Origin: Phycisphaerales bacterium
Lineage (GTDB): Bacteria; Planctomycetota; Phycisphaerae; UBA1845
NCBI GenBank assembly: GCA_013140575.1
Contig: JABFSN010000151.1
Coordinates: forward strand, 1 to 64,000
Direction of reading: 5' to 3'
Length of the DNA stretch: 64,000 bases
In this document: positions 1-8,353 of the stretch, one piece after another
Layout of the letters: every line of letters starts with the position of its first letter
How positions within the stretch are numbered: the stretch's first letter is position 1
Notes under the pieces: model-generated
Told to the model about the DNA's origin: nothing
Seen by the model: the letters and a program-made list of their open reading frames with translations, nothing else
Database searches by the model: none
Position numbers and translations under genes: made by a program

Positions 1-708
1 GTGTTGATCGGGGGGGGCGTGGGGATCACGCCGGTGTTGAGCATGTTGAACGCGATTGCGGAGTGCGGGTCGACGCGGGAGACGTGGTTTTTCTACGGTG
101 TCCGGCACGGCGGCGAGCACATCATGCGGGATCACCTGCGACGACTGGATCAGGAACATGAGAACATTCACGTGCGGGCGTGTTACAGCGACGTGCGGCC
201 GGAAGATCGGGAGGGTGACGATTACGATATTGGCGAACGGGTGAGCGTGGAGTTGTTCAAGCGTTTGCTGCCGTCGAACAACTACGCGTTCTACATTTGC
301 GGTCCGCCGCCGATGATGAATTCGCTGACCGACGGTTTGAAGCAGTGGGGCGTCCCCGACGAGCGCATTTATTTCGAGGCGTTCGGACCGGCGAGCGTCA
401 AGCCGGCCAAACCACCGGCGGCGGCGGCGGCGGCGCTGGCGCCGGCCGCGGTTTCGGCGAAGGTGGCGTTCGCGCGGTCGGGCAAATCGTTTCCGTGGAG
501 CGGGGAGTCGAAATCACTGCTGGCGTTCGCGGAATCGAACGGGGTGGCGATGGAATCGGGCTGCCGGGCGGGGAATTGCGGGTCGTGCCTGGTGGCCGTC
601 AAGTCGGGCAAAGTACGATATTTGCAGCCACCGGGCGCGACGGTGGAGCCGGGGTCGTGCCTGACGTGTATTTCGGTTCCGGACGGCGATGTGACGATTG
701 ACGCGTGA
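1..708 (+). CDS. NAD(P)H-dependent flavin reductase with C-terminal 2Fe-2S ferredoxin domain (5' end missing)
   Basis: The frame is open from the first base, so the gene starts outside the window. The visible part begins inside the NAD-binding half of a ferredoxin-NADP-reductase-type fold (GGGVGITP at residues 4-11, CGPPPMM near 100). After an Ala/Pro linker (about 135-152) comes a plant-type 2Fe-2S domain with ligands C188, C193, C196 and C223. This resembles Hcr or phenol-hydroxylase-type reductases, which pass electrons from NAD(P)H through FAD to a 2Fe-2S centre. The FAD domain should lie upstream. Position 122 bp before the 4Fe-4S gene suggests it feeds electrons into the same chain; that role is inferred. 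Confidence 0.85.
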   Translation: MLIGGGVGITPVLSMLNAIAECGSTRETWFFYGVRHGGEHIMRDHLRRLDQEHENIHVRACYSDVRPEDREGDDYDIGERVSVELFKRLLPSNNYAFYICGPPPMMNSLTDGLKQWGVPDERIYFEAFGPASVKPAKPPAAAAAALAPAAVSAKVAFARSGKSFPWSGESKSLLAFAESNGVAMESGCRAGNCGSCLVAVKSGKVRYLQPPGATVEPGSCLTCISVPDGDVTIDA

Positions 709-830
709 AGACCGTCAGGGTGGTTTTGTCGGCTGTGCCCTCGCAAATGGCAGACGTGGAATGTTCCAGTCGATACCGATTCGAAAAATGACGCGCCACA
801 GCGCGGTGGCGTCGGCGTGAAACGGGAACG

Positions 831-2693
831 ATGAGTAAAGAGAGCGATCAGTCAAAACGGACCGGGGAGGGCTGGCGCGGGACAGAGCGCCGGATGAACC
901 GGGAGCGAGCCAAGGAGTGGTCGCACGCGGACCGGCGGAAATCGTGCGGTCTGGAGTCTTCGCGGCTGGGAATTGAGGTGCGCCGGCCGCAGCGGTGGGA
1001 CGTTTCGTTCGGGCGGGAGATGAGCGAAGCGGACGTGGACCGTTTGTTGGCCCGACCACCGTTTTGTCACATCGATGCATCGCGATTTCCGGAAGCGACG
1101 CCGTTGCGCGGCATTCTGCGGAACGACACGCGCATCCTGCGATTGAAGGAAGGGGACATCGTCGTTCGCGAAGGGGACTGGGGGCAGTCGGCATTTTTCG
1201 TGCTGTCGGGGGCGGTGCGGATCGTGATATCGCCGCCGGGGTTGCCTGCGGGAATGCTGGGGCGGCGGGAGGCGGATCGAAAAGGGTGGTTCCAGTCGCT
1301 GGCGCAGTTGTGGCGGAATTCCGAGCTGCCGGAAGTTCGGGATATCGCCCAATTCCGGTCGGACGGTCGGGTGGGCGTCCGTCAGGAGGGCGAGGACGAG
1401 GCGCGGATTTTTCTGGAGGACGTGCCCACTATTCTGGAGAAGTACGAGACGCGGCGGCTGTACGCCGGCCAGGTCAAGGAGGGCGACCTGTTCGGCGAGA
1501 TCGCGGCGTTGGGGCGTACGGAGCGAACGGCGACGGTGTTCGCGGAGGGCGAGACGGAGCTGCTGGAGATCCGCTGGCAGGGGTTGCGGGAGTTGCGGCG
1601 GCGGGACGACGCGCTGCGCGATCACATCGACAAGGTGTATCGCGAACGCAGCCTGGCCGTGCAGTTGCGGCACACGCCGTTGTTCGCCCATTTGAGCGAC
1701 GAGGCGATTCTAAACGTGGCCGTGCAAACGGTGTTCGAGACCTACGGGGAGTACGACTGGTACGGATCGTTCAAGGAGATGGTTTCGGAAGACGCGGGCA
1801 CGCGGCTGGAGCGGGAGCCGCTGATCGCGGACGAAGGGCATTACCCCAATGGAGTGAAGGTGATCCGATCGGGGTTCGCGCGCATGAGCCGGCAATTCGG
1901 CAACGGGCATCGGACGGTGAATTATCTGGGCCGAGGCCAAGTTTATGGGTTGCAGGAGGCAGCGCACAACTGGCGGACGGGTCAGCAGGCGGCGTGGCAG
2001 TATTCGCTGCGGGCGATCGGACACGTTCACATGCTGTGCATTCCGACGGCGGTGATTGAGGAATTCGTTCTGCCGACGTTGCCGGCGGATCAGATGCCGG
2101 CGTTGATCGCGGCGCCGTCGCCGACGGAGGGCGCGGCGGGGGGCTATGACACGGGGATCGCGCCGGGGATGCTGGAATTCCTGGCGGACCGGCGGTTCAT
2201 CAACGGCAAGGCCACGATGCTGATTGACATGGACCGTTGCACGCGGTGCGACGATTGCGTGCGGGCATGCGCGGAGGCGCACGACGGATCGCCGCGATTC
2301 ATCCGCCATGGTGCGCGGCACGGACGGTTCATGGTGGCCAACGCGTGCATGCACTGCGCCGACCCGGTGTGCATGATCGGGTGCCCGACGGGTGCGATTC
2401 ACCGGGATCGTTACCGCGGGCAGGTGGTGATCAACGACGCAACGTGCATCGGCTGCTCGACGTGCGCGAACAACTGCCCGTATCACAATATTCGGATGGT
2501 GGAGGCGCGGGACCGGAACGGGCAGTTCATTCTCGACGAGCACACGCATTGGCCGATTCAGAAGGCGACCAAGTGCGACCTGTGCGTGGATCAACTGGGG
2601 GGTCCGGCGTGCCAGCGGGCGTGCCCGCACGATGCGTTGAAGCGCGTGGACATGTCCGATCTGCAATCGCTGGCGTCGTGGATCAATCGATGA
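831..2693 (+). CDS. Cyclic-nucleotide-binding domain protein fused to a four-cluster 4Fe-4S ferredoxin domain
   Basis: 620 residues. Residues about 90-265 form a CRP-type cyclic-nucleotide-binding domain split by an insertion of about 100 residues; its phosphate-binding cassette reads FGEIAALGRTERTATV (221-236, R232). A second, degenerate copy follows (about 280-440) without the cassette arginine. The C-terminus has 16 cysteines in four groups (C470/473/476/480, C506/509/514/518, C539/542/545/549, C582/585/594/598), the pattern of DmsB/HybA-type electron-transfer subunits with four 4Fe-4S clusters. No helix-turn-helix is visible, so it is probably an allosterically gated redox protein rather than a transcription factor. 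Its stop overlaps the next gene's start (ATGA). Confidence 0.85.
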   Translation: MSKESDQSKRTGEGWRGTERRMNRERAKEWSHADRRKSCGLESSRLGIEVRRPQRWDVSFGREMSEADVDRLLARPPFCHIDASRFPEATPLRGILRNDTRILRLKEGDIVVREGDWGQSAFFVLSGAVRIVISPPGLPAGMLGRREADRKGWFQSLAQLWRNSELPEVRDIAQFRSDGRVGVRQEGEDEARIFLEDVPTILEKYETRRLYAGQVKEGDLFGEIAALGRTERTATVFAEGETELLEIRWQGLRELRRRDDALRDHIDKVYRERSLAVQLRHTPLFAHLSDEAILNVAVQTVFETYGEYDWYGSFKEMVSEDAGTRLEREPLIADEGHYPNGVKVIRSGFARMSRQFGNGHRTVNYLGRGQVYGLQEAAHNWRTGQQAAWQYSLRAIGHVHMLCIPTAVIEEFVLPTLPADQMPALIAAPSPTEGAAGGYDTGIAPGMLEFLADRRFINGKATMLIDMDRCTRCDDCVRACAEAHDGSPRFIRHGARHGRFMVANACMHCADPVCMIGCPTGAIHRDRYRGQVVINDATCIGCSTCANNCPYHNIRMVEARDRNGQFILDEHTHWPIQKATKCDLCVDQLGGPACQRACPHDALKRVDMSDLQSLASWINR

Positions 2694-3514
2694 CCGGCGT
2701 GCGGTTAAGACGATCGGTGGGGCTGACCGCGGTGGGTGTTTTGACCGTCGGGGCGGTCGCGCTGCACAACGCCGGGGCGGTGGCGTTGTATCAAATCAGC
2801 CTGGCGACGGGGGCGTTGTTATTCGTGATGATCGTGACGGCGACACTGCTGAATGTGCGCAAGAAGGCGCCGTTCCTGCCGCTGGGGAATACGACGGACT
2901 GGCTGACGTTTCACATGGTGGTGGGGCTGGGCACGGTGGTGGTGTACGCGATCCATACCGGGGGTCGCTGGCCGGACGGCATTCTGGAATTCGCGCTGGC
3001 GGCGACGTACTGGTCGGTGATCGCGACGGGAATGGCGGGTTGGGCGTTTTCGCGGTGGTTGGCGCCGCGGCTGGCGCGGCGCGGTGAAAACGTGCTGTTC
3101 GAGCGTATCGGACGGTTTCGCGCCCAGTTGCGCGCGGAGGCGGAAACGTTGGTGTTGCGGGCCGCGTCCGAACAGGGATCGACCACCATCCCGGATTTTT
3201 ACGCGGCGCATCTGGCGGATTTTTTTGATCGGCCACGGCATTTGGTGTCGCACGCGGTGGAGTCCGATCACCCGCGTCACGTGTTACTGGGCGAGGTGGA
3301 GTTGCTGCGGCGCTACCTGAACGCGGGCGAGCGGGGCGTGCTGGACGGTCTTCGCGAGTTGATCTGCCTGAAAGATGATCTGGATTATCAGTACAGCGGG
3401 CAGGCGATTCTGAAGTATTGGTTGTTCGTTCACATTCCGTTGACGTATGCGTTGATTCTGCTGGGGCTGGTACACGGGATTACATCCGGTGCGTTCAGCG
3501 GGGGGTTGTTATGA
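2690..3514 (+). CDS. Cytochrome b-like membrane protein
   Basis: 274 residues, start chosen at the ATGA overlap with the upstream 4Fe-4S gene. Hydrophobic segments lie near 9-31, 35-55, 71-90, 98-122 and 243-265, with a soluble stretch of about 110 residues between the fourth and fifth. Histidines H75/H89 and H248/H262 form two pairs, each 14 residues apart, the spacing of bis-haem b ligands in cytochrome b helices. The family was not recognised by name; haem b binding is inferred from that geometry. It would link the cytoplasmic Fe-S protein to the multihaem cytochrome encoded next, whose start again overlaps by ATGA. Confidence 0.75.
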   Translation: MTGVRLRRSVGLTAVGVLTVGAVALHNAGAVALYQISLATGALLFVMIVTATLLNVRKKAPFLPLGNTTDWLTFHMVVGLGTVVVYAIHTGGRWPDGILEFALAATYWSVIATGMAGWAFSRWLAPRLARRGENVLFERIGRFRAQLRAEAETLVLRAASEQGSTTIPDFYAAHLADFFDRPRHLVSHAVESDHPRHVLLGEVELLRRYLNAGERGVLDGLRELICLKDDLDYQYSGQAILKYWLFVHIPLTYALILLGLVHGITSGAFSGGLL

Positions 3515-5826
3515 CCCGCACGTTGCAGGATTTTTCGTTCGACAAGAGCGAATATGAGCGGCCGACGCAGCCCTGGATTTGCGGCCGAGCGGAATCCGGG
3601 GAACCGTGCCGAATCGGACCGGACGAGACGGGGCGGTGCCGGGCGACGTTCGAGTGCCGCCCGGTGCGCAAGGGCGACGGATGGGAATGCGCCCGGCCGC
3701 GGCAGTGGGGCGGGCCTTGCGCCGGGGGTCCATCGCCGGACGGATGTTGCGCCCGGCCGATTCCGAGATGCCAACCTGTGCGGAGCATGCGCTCGAAGCG
3801 CGGGCATGTGGTGCTGTGGACGTGCATGGCGACGGTGGGGGCGCTGGCGTGGCTGCTGGCGGTTCCGGAGCGGCGGGCGCGGGTCTTGCTGCCCGGTCCG
3901 TTGTCGGGGGCGCACAGCGCCATGGAAACCGAATGCGACAAGTGCCACCAGGTGTCCCTCGGCGACACGAGCGGGTGGCCGTCCGCGGCGCTGGTCTCGA
4001 CGCTGGGATCGGGTGTGCAGAACCTGCAATGCCAGGTGTGCCACGCGTGGGGCGCGGACGCGGACCGTCCGCACAGTCTTTCGGCGCGAGCGCTGGCCGG
4101 CATGGTGGTGGCAGCCGAACGGACCACGGGTCCGAAACGGGGCGGGTCGTGGCGGTTGTCGCTGGCCGCGGCGATTGCCGGGGGCAAGCGCTCGGCGACG
4201 GCGCCCCTGTCGTGCGTTCCGTGTCACGACGAGCATCGCGGGCGATCGCACCGGCCGGCGGAGATCAGCGACGAACAATGCCAGGTATGCCACGTCCGGC
4301 AGTTTGACGGATTCGCCGGTCATCCGGCGTTCGCGGACTATCCGTTGGAATCGGCCGTCGGCATCCATTTCGATCACGGATCGCATCGGGACCATTTCAC
4401 TGAGCGCGGGCGCGATCTGCGGAATCGTTGCGATGACTGCCATCGGCTGACTGCGGATGGTGCGGCCATGGCGCCCACCGGGTTTGCGGCGTCGTGTGCG
4501 GAGTGCCATGCCGCGGAAATTCACGGCGAGGGAGTGGAGGACGTGGCGTTGAACGTGATGAGCCTGCCCGGTCTGGATACGGAGACGTTGCGGGCCCGGG
4601 GGATCGCGGTGGGTCATTGGGCGGAAGGTCTCGATGGCATCATCACAACTACGATGAAGCTGATCCTGTCCGCCGGAAACGAATCGATCCGACGGGATCT
4701 GGATCGCACCCAGAAGATGGATTGGGAAGACCTGGCGGCCGCGGACGACGAGCAACTGGCGGCCATCGCGCGGCTGGCGTGGGCGGTCAAGGAGTTTTAT
4801 TTCGATCTGTACGTTGAAGGTCACGGCGCCCTCGGCGCCCGGCTGGCGACGGCGCTGGGGCGAGCGTCGGGGCCTGGCGAGGCCAACCTGTGGCATGGAC
4901 AACTGCCGGTCGGCTTGATTCGCGAGGGGATCGACGAATGGATGCCGAACCTGCTGGACGAAGTGCCCCGTCATCGCCGCGGGGAGCGCGTTGAATCGCG
5001 CGGCGACGCGGCCGGTGATGCGTCGCACGAGGTGGATCCGGCGATCGGGGCTGCGGGGACGGAAGGCGCTCCGACGGATGCGGCCGGCGACGATTTGTTG
5101 GGCGGCGGAGAATCGGAGCCTCCGCCCGATGATGATCTATTGGGCGGCGGTGATCCGGACGACCTGTTGGGAGGCGGTGGGCAGGAACCGGCGCCGCCGG
5201 GACCGGTTCGCGAGCCGTCGCCCGTCGCCACGTTGTCCGCCGACGAGTGGATGATCGGCGGCGGCTGGTTCCGCGAGCATTGTGTTTTCCGTTACCGACC
5301 GACCGGACATGGGGACACGTTTCTGCGGAGCTGGCTGGATCTTGCCGGGCGGCTGTCGCCGTCGGCGGAGGCGAGCGCCGATCCGGCATGGCTGCTGTTC
5401 GACTATTTCGGTGATCCGACGTCGGCCGGGTTGTGCATCCGATGCCACGGCGTGGACGAAGTTCCCGGATCGGGTCGCGTGGTGCGCTGGGAATCAACAT
5501 CGCCGGGTTCGAGCGGGCGGGCGTTTGTGCGATTCGATCACGGGCCGCACGTTCGGCTGGAGTCGCGGTTGGGATGCGATCATTGCCACGTCGCATCCGC
5601 GGATCCGCCGCCGAAGGTGGGCGAAAATCCGCGCAGGGGACGTGGGTTTGCACCAATCGAAAAATCCAAATGTGCGGAATGCCACCAACCCGAACGGGTC
5701 GGCGATTCCTGTTTGACCTGTCATCAGTATCACGCGCGTCCGGGGTACGACATTTCAGGATCGTCGCCCGTGGGTTCGACCGCCGGCGGGCGAGCGATGA
5801 CCGATGTTTCATCGGCCGGTCGATGA
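3511..5826 (+). CDS. Ten-haem cytochrome c with Cys-rich N-terminus and one membrane anchor
   Basis: 771 residues. Ten CxxCH motifs are visible between residue 142 (CDKCH) and 734 (CLTCH): CDKCH, CQVCH, CVPCH, CQVCH, CDDCH, CAECH, CIRCH, CDHCH, CAECH, CLTCH. Before the membrane segment (about 99-119) is a Cys-rich domain with nine cysteines, presumably cytoplasmic. A low-complexity Asp/Gly/Pro stretch with repeated DDLLGGG lies at about 525-565, between the haem groups. Expected topology is one anchor with the haems outside the cytoplasmic membrane. As last gene of the cluster it is the likely electron outlet; the acceptor is unknown. The Cys-rich part could hold Fe-S or zinc, which the sequence does not settle. 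Confidence 0.85.
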   Translation: MTRTLQDFSFDKSEYERPTQPWICGRAESGEPCRIGPDETGRCRATFECRPVRKGDGWECARPRQWGGPCAGGPSPDGCCARPIPRCQPVRSMRSKRGHVVLWTCMATVGALAWLLAVPERRARVLLPGPLSGAHSAMETECDKCHQVSLGDTSGWPSAALVSTLGSGVQNLQCQVCHAWGADADRPHSLSARALAGMVVAAERTTGPKRGGSWRLSLAAAIAGGKRSATAPLSCVPCHDEHRGRSHRPAEISDEQCQVCHVRQFDGFAGHPAFADYPLESAVGIHFDHGSHRDHFTERGRDLRNRCDDCHRLTADGAAMAPTGFAASCAECHAAEIHGEGVEDVALNVMSLPGLDTETLRARGIAVGHWAEGLDGIITTTMKLILSAGNESIRRDLDRTQKMDWEDLAAADDEQLAAIARLAWAVKEFYFDLYVEGHGALGARLATALGRASGPGEANLWHGQLPVGLIREGIDEWMPNLLDEVPRHRRGERVESRGDAAGDASHEVDPAIGAAGTEGAPTDAAGDDLLGGGESEPPPDDDLLGGGDPDDLLGGGGQEPAPPGPVREPSPVATLSADEWMIGGGWFREHCVFRYRPTGHGDTFLRSWLDLAGRLSPSAEASADPAWLLFDYFGDPTSAGLCIRCHGVDEVPGSGRVVRWESTSPGSSGRAFVRFDHGPHVRLESRLGCDHCHVASADPPPKVGENPRRGRGFAPIEKSKCAECHQPERVGDSCLTCHQYHARPGYDISGSSPVGSTAGGRAMTDVSSAGR

Positions 5827-6206
5827 TTCGCACGCAATCAGCGTGTCGCATTCCATTTCGTGCACCGGGCGCAGGCGCGGTAATGGAACGGCGATGGGTT
5901 TCGCACCGGGACGGCGTCCGTGGGCTTGCGCCCGCGGCTCTGATTCGGATTTTCGACGCTTATCACGTTCGACGTTTCATCGATTTCAGTTGGGGATCGG
6001 AAGACAACACCGAGCGCGACGAGGTTGTGCCTTGCGTATCGCAGTTCCCATGCGACGGTCGGCGGCGAAAGGGGCCGCAACCCCGTTGGGGTTGATTCCC
6101 CGGTCGCGACGCTTACCCAGGGTAGCCGCTGCGCGGCAACCCTGGGCTTGAAGCCGGAACGCCTTCGGCGTACGGGGTTCTGAAGTCCGTGCGGCGCGCG
6201 GAGTTG
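5827..6206. other. Intergenic region without a supported gene
   Basis: 380 bp between the cytochrome c gene and a convergent hydrolase gene. Short open frames exist on both strands but lack recognisable domains or ribosome binding sites. The right half holds a hairpin repeat (separate entry). Confidence 0.5.
6115..6182. repeat. Intergenic hairpin repeat
   Basis: Inverted arms CCCAGGGT and ACCCTGGG around a short spacer, followed by a second short palindrome (CGCCTTCGGCG). The same style of imperfect hairpin unit recurs at 13.7, 14.5-14.8 and 61.4 kb. It lies between two convergent genes and could act as a terminator, but no T-run follows. Confidence 0.5.
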
Positions 6207-7025
6207 TCAGGACGTGGGGGCGGAGCCGGCCGGTGGTGGTGGCACGTCGGATGGGGGTGATTCCTCGGCGTCGCGGATAATGGGGGCGAGGTATTCGGCG
6301 ACGAAATCGAGGGCGGACGAGCTGGAATGACCGCCGTAGTGCCCGAATTTGCCCATTTCCTTGTCCCAAGGGATATCGTGCAGTTTCGTTTCGTACGCGA
6401 TGGCGCCTTCCTCGGAAAGGTCAGCCGGCAGGCGGAACCCGACGGCGCCGGCGCTCGCTTCGTGGGTGCGGTCGATCGTACCGAACAACGTGGTGCCCAT
6501 AACCAGGAAAAAGATGTCGCGAGGGGAGTAGAAGTTCCAGAGGGCGCCGCGGGTGCGGGAGAGCGCCTTGGTGAGGTCGTGATCGGGCGAGACGGCGCCG
6601 GCCAGCAGGATGATGCCGTCGATGGGTTTGGTGTCGGGCAGTGCCTCGAGGGCGATCAGGGCGATGCCCGCGCCGCCGGAATGGGCGACGATGAAAATCG
6701 GTTCGCCGGGGTGTTTCCGCTGATAGCGAACGATGTGCCGGGCCAGGCGCATGCCCTGCACCTGGTGGTGGGTTTCGTTTGACAGATGGTTGAACCAACC
6801 GAGCGGACCGGCGCGGGTGGTCCAGTCGAATATCTCGACGGCCCCGCGGACGCCGCCGCGTTTCAGACCGTTGGCGATGCTGCGGTTGAAGTAGCCGGCG
6901 CCTTCGATTCCCGGCAATACGTAGGTGATGGACACGTCGCGTTGTTCAATCGTGATGACCGGGGGGGAGAGACAGCCGCCCGACCCGATGATCGCCAAAA
7001 CCGGAATGACGCCTCGCCGTAACAT
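6207..7025 (-). CDS. Putative alpha/beta-hydrolase lipoprotein
   Basis: 272 residues. The N-terminus is a hydrophobic stretch ending in GSGGC, a lipobox-like signal-peptidase II site (lipid-modified Cys about residue 18). The nucleophile elbow AHSGGAG lies near residue 115, after a strand (IFIVAH), as in alpha/beta hydrolases; a His in FGHYGGHSS near 235 may complete the triad. The C-terminus is Pro/Ser-rich. Substrate unknown (esterase or lipase-like). A promoter is placed so that transcription would begin on the ATG (separate entry). Confidence 0.65.
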   Translation of the reverse strand: MLRRGVIPVLAIIGSGGCLSPPVITIEQRDVSITYVLPGIEGAGYFNRSIANGLKRGGVRGAVEIFDWTTRAGPLGWFNHLSNETHHQVQGMRLARHIVRYQRKHPGEPIFIVAHSGGAGIALIALEALPDTKPIDGIILLAGAVSPDHDLTKALSRTRGALWNFYSPRDIFFLVMGTTLFGTIDRTHEASAGAVGFRLPADLSEEGAIAYETKLHDIPWDKEMGKFGHYGGHSSSSALDFVAEYLAPIIRDAEESPPSDVPPPPAGSAPTS

Positions 7026-7031
7026 GGCCGA

Positions 7032-7059
7032 ATAATAGCGTGGAACACGCGGGGTTCAA
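7032..7059 (-). promoter_or_regulatory. Sigma70-type promoter, leaderless candidate
   Basis: On the minus strand: -35 TTGAAC (7054-7059), 16-bp spacer, -10 TATTAT (7032-7037). Only six bases (TCGGCC) separate the -10 from the ATG of the hydrolase gene at 7025, so the predicted transcript starts at the initiation codon. Confidence 0.55.
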
Positions 7060-7069
7060 TGGGCGGGAA

Positions 7070-7825
7070 TCAGGCCCCGGCGTCGGCCGGCGCCGCGGGC
7101 GATCCGAATTCGAAGGGCTCCGCCTCATCGCCGGCGTAGGCCTCGGGGTGGACGATGAGGAGGGCGCGTTTGGCGGCGAGCTGTTCGGCCTCCTTTTTGC
7201 TGGCGGCCCATGCGGAGGGGAAGCGGCGGTTGCCGAGTGTGACGCAGACCTCGAAACATTTGCTGTGATCGGGGCCTTGCTCGTCAAGCTGGTCGTATTG
7301 CGGAGTCAGGGACAGCACCTTCTGGGCGTAGTGTTGCAGGAGCGATTTGTGATTGCCCTGGTGGGTGGAGCGGTCGGCCTGCTCGATGAAATCGCCGAAC
7401 TGGGACATGACGAATTCGCGGGCCGGGGCCAGTCCGCCGTCGAGGTAGATCGCGCCCACGGCGGATTCGATGACGGCGGCGCGCAACGAAGGGGGAACCT
7501 TGGAATGGTGGTTCAGCCCCTTGCCGAGGATCAGCAGGGGGGTCAGGCCCAGTTGGTCGGCCACTATGGCGCAGGTCTTGCGGGACACGACCAGGGATTT
7601 GAGCTTGGTGAGTTCGCCTTCCAGGTACTCGGGGAATCGCCGATATAGGGCGTCGCAGATGATGACGCCGAGAATGGCGTCGCCGAGGAATTCGAGGCGT
7701 TCGTTGCTGACCACGCGGGAGTCGGCCACCGATGCGTGGGTCAAGGCCGTCACCAGCAGGTCGCGGTCGTTGAATTGATACCCGATCAGTTCCTGCGCGC
7801 GGGCGATGGTTTCAGCCTGTGTCAC
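7070..7825 (-). CDS. rnc: Ribonuclease III
   Basis: 251 residues with a GTG start. The RNase III signature ERLEFLGDA lies near residues 43-51, with the second acidic cluster (ESAVGAIYLDGG) near 120-131; these supply the Mg-binding Glu/Asp residues for cleavage of double-stranded RNA. The C-terminal double-stranded RNA-binding domain (about 160-230) includes the basic helix ASKKEAEQLAAKRAL. The family processes rRNA precursors. About 25 extra acidic and Pro/Ala residues follow the dsRBD. It is transcribed away from rpmH, with 378 bp between them. Confidence 0.95.
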   Translation of the reverse strand: MTQAETIARAQELIGYQFNDRDLLVTALTHASVADSRVVSNERLEFLGDAILGVIICDALYRRFPEYLEGELTKLKSLVVSRKTCAIVADQLGLTPLLILGKGLNHHSKVPPSLRAAVIESAVGAIYLDGGLAPAREFVMSQFGDFIEQADRSTHQGNHKSLLQHYAQKVLSLTPQYDQLDEQGPDHSKCFEVCVTLGNRRFPSAWAASKKEAEQLAAKRALLIVHPEAYAGDEAEPFEFGSPAAPADAGA

Positions 7826-8203
7826 GGTTCGTGTCCCACAGGCCTATGGCGGAGATCGCATGTCCACACGGAGTGTCGAGGCGATCTTCGCGATAGGCCG
7901 GTCTGATGATGTCCACCGCACCACGGTGCGTCCCGCCCGCGGACGATTCACCAAACTTCCACCCTAGTTTAGCGAACTATCGGTGCATTTGGCCAGAAAA
8001 ATAAATCGAGGTGTCGGATGTCGTCGGGGCGGCGGCGATTTCCGCGGCGTCGCGCCGGGAGTTTTAAGGGTGCGGACGGGGGTTGCGTGGCATCGCGGCA
8101 GTTGCTATGTTGCGGGCTTGCCGTCGGGTGTGGCCCGTGGAATCGGTCGTGCGGAGACTGATCGGGTGTCGGTCAGACGGATTGTAGCGATTGTGACGAT
8201 CAG
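7826..8203. other. Divergent intergenic region rnc/rpmH
   Basis: 378 bp between the rnc start and the rpmH start. It contains the rpmH promoter (separate entry). No other gene, RNA or repeat was recognised. Confidence 0.5.
8083..8111 (+). promoter_or_regulatory. Promoter of rpmH
   Basis: -35 TTGCGT (8083-8088), 17-bp spacer, -10 TATGTT (8106-8111), 92 bp upstream of the rpmH ATG in an otherwise GC-rich stretch. Confidence 0.5.
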
Positions 8204-8341
8204 ATGCATTACCCACGACGAAACAGCAGAATCAAGCGGGCACGCAAGCAGGGGTTCCTGGCCCGCATGCGGCGGCCCGGCGGACGGAAGTTGATTAACC
8301 GCAAGCGGCGGGTGGGGCGGAAGCGGGTCAACATCGTTTGA
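8204..8341 (+). CDS. rpmH: Large ribosomal subunit protein bL34
   Basis: 45 residues, very basic. The core KRARKQGFLARM followed by GGRKLINRKRRVGRKR matches the bL34 pattern (KR.R.HGF..RM...GR.vl..RR.kGRk.L). The N-terminus MHYPRRNSRI differs from the proteobacterial MKRTFQPS form. bL34 lies in the large subunit near the peptide exit region. It is usually next to dnaA or rnpA; neither is near here, where it stands alone between two minus-strand genes. Confidence 0.9.
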   Translation: MHYPRRNSRIKRARKQGFLARMRRPGGRKLINRKRRVGRKRVNIV

Positions 8342-8353
8342 CGCGACGTCGGG

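Noticed and set aside
5838-6080. 80-codon minus-strand frame after the cytochrome c gene
   Set aside because: No SD, no recognisable motif and atypical composition. The opposite frame is equally open.
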